Below, piece after piece: positions 6,267 to 11,385 of a stretch of DNA of 11,385 nucleotides (positions within the stretch are counted from its first letter, which is position 1; every line of letters begins with the position of its first letter). Origin of the DNA: Lachnospiraceae bacterium (lineage in GTDB: Bacteria; Bacillota; Clostridia; Lachnospirales; Lachnospiraceae); contig JAFTPY010000140.1 of assembly GCA_017463035.1 (NCBI GenBank), forward strand, positions 1 through 11,385, in the 5' to 3' direction. The notes under the pieces were generated by a model. The model searched no databases and was not told the origin of the DNA. It saw nothing but the letters and a program-made list of their open reading frames with translations. The translations under genes were made by a program, and so were the position numbers.

Positions 6267-6298
6267 CGGGGCTGTCGCAGATAAAATGCGCAGCCCCG
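6267..6298 (+). terminator. Terminator-like hairpin after prs
   Basis: CGGGGCTG (6267-6274) pairs with CAGCCCCG (6291-6298). The stem continues as CGCA/TGCG (6276-6279 with 6287-6290) past a single bulged T, leaving a 7-base loop. The stem is strong and GC-rich and starts six bases after the prs stop. The downstream tract (CTCTTGTATC) is poor in T, so it may attenuate or protect the 3' end rather than terminate fully; the next gene has no obvious promoter and may depend on readthrough. Confidence 0.6.
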
Positions 6299-6331
6299 CT
6301 CTTGTATCAACATATGTGGGAGGATATTTTT

Positions 6332-6820
6332 ATGGATTCTAAAATTGAAATTACCTTGAAGTCACACATGAGTTTTCTTAACAAGGCTATTACGTACTCA
6401 GCTCTTTTTGTTTTATTTATTTGGTTTATGATCCTTTACTTGAATTTTTCCGCAGGAGGTCTGATCAGTTTTCTTCTGTTTTTGGGTGCATTCATCTTAT
6501 ATCAGTATATACTCAACAAGCGTCCCACCGTCGTTACTGCCGATTCGGAAAAGTTGGTCTACAAGCAGTTGTTTTCTTCTAAGGAATTTTTATTGACCGA
6601 TATCGACCGCATTTCCTGCGAACCGTATGTTGTAAACGGCCGGTATCACTCCGAGCAACGTATCCGGGTTATGGTTTACACAAGAGAGGACGAACTGGAG
6701 CTCAGCGACCATGTGGATACGAATGCGGTTTTGAACGATACGTTGGAAGAAAAGGAAACCGACATTCCGCTGATTCGGTTGTACCGGTTCTTGATGAAGC
6801 AGACCGGGCGCTGGGAATAA
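6332..6820 (+). CDS. Small two-TM membrane protein of unknown function
   Basis: A 162-residue protein I do not recognise. A short polar N-terminus is followed by two hydrophobic segments (about 18-38 and 43-62) that look like a transmembrane hairpin. A roughly 100-residue soluble domain rich in charged residues and beta-prone stretches follows (for example TVVTADSEKLVYKQ and QRIRVMVYTRE). That layout is shared by small bacterial PH-like or YcxB-like membrane proteins, but I see no diagnostic motif. I chose the ATG at 6332 because GGGAGGA (6318-6324) lies seven bases upstream; the open frame extends back into prs but lacks a ribosome site there. It sits between the prs hairpin and a short terminator-like dyad. 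Confidence 0.75.
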   Translation: MDSKIEITLKSHMSFLNKAITYSALFVLFIWFMILYLNFSAGGLISFLLFLGAFILYQYILNKRPTVVTADSEKLVYKQLFSSKEFLLTDIDRISCEPYVVNGRYHSEQRIRVMVYTREDELELSDHVDTNAVLNDTLEEKETDIPLIRLYRFLMKQTGRWE

Positions 6821-6839
6821 GCCGGTTTTCGCCGACTCT

Positions 6840-6862
6840 ACCGACAATCGGTTGCCTTTTTT
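6840..6862 (+). terminator. Short intrinsic terminator candidate
   Basis: ACCGA (6840-6844) and TCGGT (6848-6852) form a 5-bp stem on a CAA loop. Four bases later six T residues (6857-6862) and a further T-rich stretch follow. It is small but correctly placed 19 bases after the membrane-protein stop. Confidence 0.45.
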
Positions 6863-6880
6863 CGTCTTTTCGTACACAAT
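6852..6880 (+). promoter_or_regulatory. Weak candidate promoter of the XRE-family gene
   Basis: TTGCCT (6852-6857) and CACAAT (6875-6880) are 17 bases apart, each matching 4 of 6 consensus bases. The -35 overlaps the terminator stem, and the start would be near 6887, only about 23 bases before the ATG. Low confidence. Confidence 0.3.
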
Positions 6881-6909
6881 AGGGGTAACAATTTTAGGGA
6901 GGTTTCATT

Positions 6910-7668
6910 ATGTTTGAACTTAACAAAGAAAATTTCGGAGCTTTTGTGGCGGCACCCCGAAAAGAAAAGGGACTTACACAAAAAGAGCTTGCCGAACGGC
7001 TTTTTATTTCCGATAAAGCCGTCAGCAAATGGGAAACCGGTGCCAGCATTCCGGACACGGCTCTTTTGATGCCGTTGGCCGATATTTTAGGCGTCACCGT
7101 AACAGAGCTTCTTATGAGCCGCCGCATGGATGCAAATACTTCTATAGACCAAACCGGCGTGGAAGAAGTGGTATTGACCGCCATTTCCTATTCCGGCGAA
7201 GAACAACAAAAAACATTCAAAAAAGAAAAAAAGTGGGGCTATCTTTTTCTTATTTCCCTACTCCTTTCCTGTATAGAATTATTTTTCACCTGGCAAAATA
7301 ATTTCTTCTCTATTTGCCTGTTTACCGTTGTCCCGCTAGGCTTCGTTTTCGGTATTTACTTTTGCTTCTTTGCAAAAACAAAGCTGCCGACCTATTACGA
7401 CGAAAACCGTATCTGTGCCTACTCGGACGGCATGTTCCGAATGAACGTCCCGGGGGTTGCCTTCAACAATTCCAATTGGCCCCACATTTTAAACGTGGGA
7501 CGCATCTGGTCTCTGGCCGCCATGGCGCTATATCCGGCACTGAATTATCTTTTCTATTACATTTTGCCAGACAGTATATGGCCGTTTTTGGAACTATACA
7601 TTACCCTTCCGCTCATTCTCGGAGGCTTATTCATTCCGATGTATATTGTAGGTAAAAAATATCAATAG
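6910..7668 (+). CDS. XRE-family HTH regulator fused to a multi-TM domain
   Basis: This 252-residue protein has an N-terminal Cro/CI-type helix-turn-helix at about 8-66, with the hallmark KGLTQKELAERL, ISDKAVSKWETG and IPDTALLMPLADIL-GVTVTELL. A charged linker follows to about 108. Hydrophobic segments at about 109-127, 131-154, 198-217 and 224-246 suggest four membrane helices. The soluble stretch between the second and third helices holds PTYYDENRICAYSDG and NNSNWPHI. Such membrane-tethered XRE proteins are common in Clostridia; their ligands are generally unknown. It probably binds DNA at the membrane and may regulate itself or its small neighbour. GGGAGG (6897-6902) seven bases upstream fixes the start. 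It converges with the PBP gene. The HTH assignment is firm; function and target are unknown. Confidence 0.85.
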   Translation: MFELNKENFGAFVAAPRKEKGLTQKELAERLFISDKAVSKWETGASIPDTALLMPLADILGVTVTELLMSRRMDANTSIDQTGVEEVVLTAISYSGEEQQKTFKKEKKWGYLFLISLLLSCIELFFTWQNNFFSICLFTVVPLGFVFGIYFCFFAKTKLPTYYDENRICAYSDGMFRMNVPGVAFNNSNWPHILNVGRIWSLAAMALYPALNYLFYYILPDSIWPFLELYITLPLILGGLFIPMYIVGKKYQ

Positions 7669-7682
7669 CCCGACAACTTTAC

Positions 7683-7738
7683 AAAAAACGACCTTCCCTG
7701 CGTTCGAACCATAACTCACACAAGGAAGGTCTCTTTTT
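7683..7738. terminator. Bidirectional terminator between convergent genes
   Basis: GACCTTCC (7690-7697) pairs perfectly with GGAAGGTC (7724-7731). On the plus strand the stem is followed by TCTTTTT (7732-7738), and on the minus strand by TTTTTTGT (complement of 7681-7688). It can therefore end both the XRE-family transcript and the PBP transcript. The plus-strand T-tract overlaps the PBP stop codon (7739-7737). The 26-base loop contains the palindrome GTTCGAAC (7702-7709). Confidence 0.85.
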
Positions 7739-10175
7739 ACTCATAAAAATCATCATACCCGCCGGAACTCTCTCCCATCTGGGCATCCCACCAGTCATCA
7801 TCGTATTCAATCCAGCCCGTAGACGGAGTAGGTTCCGGGGTAGGAGTTGGCGTGCCGGACGGCAGCTCAGGCTCTCCGGATATCGTCGCGCCGTCTTCTC
7901 CGATGCTTGTCTCTTCCCCCGGAACCGCCTCTCCCTCTTCGTCCCCCATTCCTTGACCGCCACCGGTGCTTCCCGACTCACCGGATGCTCCCTGACCGTC
8001 TCCTTCACCTCCCGGCTTTCCTGTCGGCACCGGTGCAACCGATTCTCCTTCCGGCACCGGCGTCGGCGAAAATACCGGCTCTCCCTCCGGATTCCACACA
8101 TCTACTTCTTCCTTTTCCTTTAACGCATCGTCCACAATCGCCACCGGGCGGTCATCCTCGTACAAGGTAAAATCCCTCTCCGGAAGAATCTCGTGAAGCT
8201 TATCCATAAAGGTCTGCCAGATATAGCCCGGATAAGTGTTTCCTGCCAGATTATCCAAAGCCTTCGGCATATCGTAGCCCACCCAGACCGCCGTGGTATA
8301 GTACGGCGTGTAACCTACAAACCATCCATCCTTAATATCATTTGTGGTGCCGGTTTTACCCGCGGATACAGAGTTCTTCAACTGCAGCTTCACGCCGGTT
8401 CCGTTGGTCATAACCCCCTGCAAAATATCCGTCATCATGCGAGTCGCGTTTTCCTCATAAATCCGCACCGGTTCCCGATCCTTTCCCACAACCACATCCC
8501 CGTCTGCTGTAGCAATTTTTACAATACAGGTCGGATTCCGGTACAAACCGTCATTGGCAAGGGTACAGTAGGCCCCCGCCATTTCAAGCGTACATACGCC
8601 GTAGGTCAGTCCGCCTAAAGATGCCGCCGGCACATAATCGGAAGGCACGATATTACGGAACTGCATATCCGTCACATAAGAAAGTCCCACCTCCGGAGTC
8701 AGCTCCTCAAACAGCTTCCAGGCCACGGTGTTTTTCGACACCTCCACCGCACGACGCAGGGTAATCTTTCCGGAATATACACCGTTTGCGTTTCGCGGCC
8801 CTCCCGCAAACTTTTCATCTACCAACATGGTATCTGGAAAATACCCCCGCTCCAACCAAGGTGTGTACACCACCAACGGCTTAATGGAGCTGCCTGGCTG
8901 CCGAAAGCTCTGATAAGCGCGATTTAAGGAATATCCGTATTCATTCTCGCCTCTTCCTCCCACGATAGCCACCACCCGTCCGGTCTCGTTCTCCACACAG
9001 GTTGCCGCACCCTGCAGCGTATAAATCCCGGCTTCTGTTTTCTCGTCAAACTCCGCCAACTGATTTTGTACGGTTTCTAAAAGCAATGCCTGCTTTTCCA
9101 AATCTATGGAGGTATACACCCGATACCCGCCCACATACAGCTGTTTCTGCCAGTAGGCATAACTTTCCTCGTAATATTCCAGATACATATCCTTTGCCGC
9201 ATCATCCGCAAAGGAATAACAGAACGGAAATCCGTTCTCCTCCATCAGTGCCCTAACGGCGCAAAATATCGCAAAGGTCTCCACATAATCGTTATACGGC
9301 TCCTCCCCGGGACAAAGAACAATCTCTTCTGCCCGTGCCGCATCATAGTCCGCCTTACTTAACTTCCCGTCATGATACATCTGCTCCATCACAGAATCAC
9401 GTCTCGCCAGAGTATCCTCAAAATGCTCGTATGGATCATAGAGAGACGGATTATTCGGAATCGCACACAAAAACATCAACTCCGACAAGGACAATTCCGC
9501 CACACCCCTGGAAAAATACCCGTGAGCCGCCGCCTGAATCCCGTAAAAACCGTTGGCAAAATAAATATTATTCAGATAAAACTCCAGAATTTCTTTCTTG
9601 TCATACCGCTTTTCCAACTCACCCGCCAAAAAAATTTCCGTTATCTTTCTGGCATAGGTCTGCTCGTTGGTCAGATAAATATTCCGGGCCAGCTGTTGGG
9701 TAATGGTACTTCCTCCCTGATAAATCGTACCCTTATGCTTCACCAGACTGTAGGCCGCGCGAAGATTCGCCATATAGTCCACACCCTCGTGGGAGAAAAA
9801 CTTCTTATCCTCCGTTACAATCATTGCCGTTACTACCGCTTCCGGGATATCGTCATAGGGCAGATAATATACATCCTTTCCCGACTGCAGTGCCTTGATT
9901 ACCGTACCGTCGGTAGCGTAAATAATACTGGTCCGGGACTTTTTAAAATCCTCTTCGGAAGCCTCTCTCATAATACTTTTCGCCTTATGATAATAGGACA
10001 GAATCGTCCTTCCGTACTTGGCGTAAAACCACAGTCCCACCGAAAACAATACCAAAGAAAACAACAAAAACAAGACGCCGAATACCTTAAGTCCGCGTCT
10101 TGTTTTCCTTTTCTTATTATTTCTCTTCTTTTTTACGGCAGGCTCTTCTCCCATACCACGCCCTCTTTTCGTCAT
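7737..10175 (-). CDS. Class A penicillin-binding protein (transglycosylase/transpeptidase, PBP1A type)
   Basis: This 812-residue enzyme polymerises lipid II and cross-links peptidoglycan outside the membrane. A very basic cytoplasmic N-terminus (KKKRNNKKRKTRR, 15-27) precedes one TM anchor (about 31-52). The GT51 domain shows TEDKKFFSHEG (121-131, catalytic Glu122), GGSTITQQLARN (154-165) and EILEFYLNNIYF (195-206). The transpeptidase domain has SSIK (429-432, nucleophile Ser429), SKN (480-482) and KTGT (607-610), so both activities look intact. From about 697 the tail is Gly/Glu/Pro-rich with a TPTPTPEPTP stretch and ends in an acidic, aromatic segment (789-812). The start is uncertain: the ATG at 10175 has only a weak GGA site, while the in-frame ATG at 10154 (residue 8) has AGAGGG six bases upstream. 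It lies 71 bases downstream of the EAL gene, possibly cotranscribed. Confidence 0.96.
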   Translation of the reverse strand: MTKRGRGMGEEPAVKKKRNNKKRKTRRGLKVFGVLFLLFSLVLFSVGLWFYAKYGRTILSYYHKAKSIMREASEEDFKKSRTSIIYATDGTVIKALQSGKDVYYLPYDDIPEAVVTAMIVTEDKKFFSHEGVDYMANLRAAYSLVKHKGTIYQGGSTITQQLARNIYLTNEQTYARKITEIFLAGELEKRYDKKEILEFYLNNIYFANGFYGIQAAAHGYFSRGVAELSLSELMFLCAIPNNPSLYDPYEHFEDTLARRDSVMEQMYHDGKLSKADYDAARAEEIVLCPGEEPYNDYVETFAIFCAVRALMEENGFPFCYSFADDAAKDMYLEYYEESYAYWQKQLYVGGYRVYTSIDLEKQALLLETVQNQLAEFDEKTEAGIYTLQGAATCVENETGRVVAIVGGRGENEYGYSLNRAYQSFRQPGSSIKPLVVYTPWLERGYFPDTMLVDEKFAGGPRNANGVYSGKITLRRAVEVSKNTVAWKLFEELTPEVGLSYVTDMQFRNIVPSDYVPAASLGGLTYGVCTLEMAGAYCTLANDGLYRNPTCIVKIATADGDVVVGKDREPVRIYEENATRMMTDILQGVMTNGTGVKLQLKNSVSAGKTGTTNDIKDGWFVGYTPYYTTAVWVGYDMPKALDNLAGNTYPGYIWQTFMDKLHEILPERDFTLYEDDRPVAIVDDALKEKEEVDVWNPEGEPVFSPTPVPEGESVAPVPTGKPGGEGDGQGASGESGSTGGGQGMGDEEGEAVPGEETSIGEDGATISGEPELPSGTPTPTPEPTPSTGWIEYDDDWWDAQMGESSGGYDDFYE

Positions 10176-10246
10176 TGTTCCGTTATGATTCTTTCCTTAC
10201 TGTCCTGACAAAACACTCGACCTTTTCCTTCCTGCCGGGCACGTTC

Positions 10247-11385
10247 CTATCCGCGTTTTCCTTCTTTCTTCGCCTTTAAAAACTCTAAGAAGTCCTGTTC
10301 CGGTATCGGTCTGGAAAAATAATATCCCTGAATATAACTGATTCCCAGGGAACACATGGTATCATACATTTCCTTTGTTTCGATTCCCTCGGATACAATC
10401 TCCAGGCCCATGCCGTGAATCATATGCATTGCGGCATCCATAACATACTTTGCCTTACCGTTTTCAAAATATGCATTGATCATCGTACGATCAAACTTTA
10501 CAATCTTTACCGGCATTTCCACAATGTAATTCAGATTGGACTGTCCGGTACCGAAATCATCCAAAGAAAAGCTGACACCGTATTCGATTAACTTCCTCAT
10601 ATTTTCCAAAGCAATCTTTTTCGCACCCATAGTAGCCGTCTCGGTAATTTCCAGATTAATAAACTCCGGACGCACCCCGTACTTTTCCATAATGGCAATA
10701 TAGTTATCCGCAAACCGCTCGTAAGCGCACTGAATCGCTGAAAGATTTACTTCGATATATTCAATTCCGTACTGCTCCGGCTTACTGTCCCGGATAAATT
10801 GGCATACCTTCTCGAATATGATTTCTCCGAGGCGAAGCATCATGCCGTTCCTCTCCGCAACCCATACAAAATCATAAGGAGGCACCACTCTTCCGTCCTC
10901 GTCCGTAATACGGACCAGCGCCTCTGCCGATGTAAAACGGTCTTCCTCCGTGGAATAAATCGGCTGATAATACACCGTAATCCAGTTTTGCTCGATGGCA
11001 TTAAAAATAATGCTCTCCATCTCCCGTGTCCGGTACATCTCCTCCGCGATTGCTTTGTCAATCCGCAGATATCCGTTCTCAATTAATTCCTTACTGTTCT
11101 GTCTGACATGCTTAATCAGGTGAGATACGTCCTTTACGTCACGCATCACCGAAGAATCCGGAAGGTGAATCCAAAACGGCCGTTGGAATACAGACTCATC
11201 CTTTCCCCAACCTCTCTCGAATCGTTTTCTGAGCACCGCCAGACTCTCTTCCGCCTTCCGCTCGTTTTCAAACAAAAGCATAATCTCATCGCCCGCCGTT
11301 TTAAACACCATTGCTCCGGGTACAACAGACAAATAATCAATCATCTCCATCTCTGCCGCCGTCTCGGTCTCCTTGGAGTCTTTGG
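10247..11385 (-). CDS. EAL-domain c-di-GMP phosphodiesterase with degenerate GGDEF remnant, 3' part
   Basis: EAL proteins hydrolyse the second messenger c-di-GMP to pGpG. The frame stays open to the right edge, so the N-terminus is missing; positions here count from the Met at 11350. A GGDEF-like module is recognisable only as KTAGDEIMLLF (17-27), where the active-site GGDEF has become AGDEI, so it is probably catalytically dead and may be a sensor. The EAL domain (about 112-358) keeps the catalytic signature: EALVR (144-148), the Asn in NLSA (202-205), EITET (234-238), DDFGTG (264-269), VKFDR (284-288), EGIET (321-325) and QGYYFSRP (341-348). Phosphodiesterase activity is therefore expected. 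The PBP gene follows 71 bases downstream on the same strand, with no clear terminator between them. The Met at 11350 lacks a well-spaced ribosome site and is probably internal. Confidence 0.92.
   Translation of the reverse strand, partial: KDSKETETAAEMEMIDYLSVVPGAMVFKTAGDEIMLLFENERKAEESLAVLRKRFERGWGKDESVFQRPFWIHLPDSSVMRDVKDVSHLIKHVRQNSKELIENGYLRIDKAIAEEMYRTREMESIIFNAIEQNWITVYYQPIYSTEEDRFTSAEALVRITDEDGRVVPPYDFVWVAERNGMMLRLGEIIFEKVCQFIRDSKPEQYGIEYIEVNLSAIQCAYERFADNYIAIMEKYGVRPEFINLEITETATMGAKKIALENMRKLIEYGVSFSLDDFGTGQSNLNYIVEMPVKIVKFDRTMINAYFENGKAKYVMDAAMHMIHGMGLEIVSEGIETKEMYDTMCSLGISYIQGYYFSRPIPEQDFLEFLKAKKEGKRG

Noticed and set aside
6245..6331. Upstream in-frame extension of the small membrane protein, starting inside prs.
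   Set aside because: The ATG at 6245 overlaps prs and the post-prs hairpin and lacks a ribosome site; GGGAGGA sits correctly before the ATG at 6332.
8200..8208. TTATCCATA, a single-mismatch DnaA-box match inside the PBP gene.
   Set aside because: It is an isolated single site in coding sequence, as expected by chance.
9372..10208. A 278-codon open frame on the plus strand, antisense to the PBP gene.
   Set aside because: It mirrors the PBP coding strand, has no recognisable domain, and the opposite strand carries complete GT51 motifs. It is a codon-bias shadow.
10176..10246. Possible PBP promoter TTGTCA-18-CATAAC in the gap after the EAL gene.
   Set aside because: The -10 matches poorly and would place the transcript start almost at the PBP start codon.

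Overview
The window looks like a chromosomal segment of a Gram-positive Clostridia, most likely a Lachnospiraceae-type gut anaerobe. The basis is GlgC-type glycogen synthesis, strong GGAGG ribosome sites, AT-rich intergenic regions, a DnaD/DnaI-type (not DnaB/DnaC proteobacterial) helicase-loading pair, and a class A penicillin-binding protein with a Thr-Pro/Gly-rich tail. The family-level placement is inference from protein character, not from a database search. I see no IS element, CRISPR array, tRNA or rRNA.

Layout. (1) 1-809, minus strand: the 5' part of glgC (ADP-glucose pyrophosphorylase), running off the left edge. (2) 810-1139: an AT-rich divergent promoter region. (3) 1140-2546, plus: murC. 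(4) 2547-2841: an unusual 295-bp spacer with two head-to-tail arrays of DnaA-box-like 9-mers (each with one perfect TTATCCACA), two hairpins and an extended -10 promoter. (5) 2842-4968, plus: a two-gene primosome operon, a DnaD-domain protein with two DnaB_2-type modules and a DnaC/DnaI-type AAA+ helicase loader with a Cys cluster. (6) 5085-6260, plus: a long, divergent ribose-phosphate pyrophosphokinase (prs) with its own near-consensus promoter and a terminator-like hairpin. (7) 6332-7668, plus: a small two-TM protein and an XRE-type regulator fused to a membrane domain, which look accessory. (8) 7669-7736: a convergent, bidirectional terminator. (9) 7737-10175, minus: a bifunctional class A PBP (GT51 plus transpeptidase). 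(10) 10247-11385, minus: an EAL-domain c-di-GMP phosphodiesterase with a degenerate GGDEF remnant, running off the right edge.

How the genes fit together. murC (peptidoglycan precursor) and the class A PBP (polymerisation and cross-linking) act on cell-wall growth. The dnaD-like and dnaI-like genes load the replicative helicase, and prs supplies PRPP for nucleotides. The most interesting element is the spacer at 2547-2841. The initiator DnaA appears able to bind directly upstream of the genes for its own downstream partners, and the first array also overlaps the likely murC terminator. This could be DnaA-responsive control of helicase-loader expression, a DnaA-titration site or, less likely, an origin-like element. 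The murC and dnaD-like promoters are also closely alike, so wall-precursor synthesis and primosome supply may share a promoter type.
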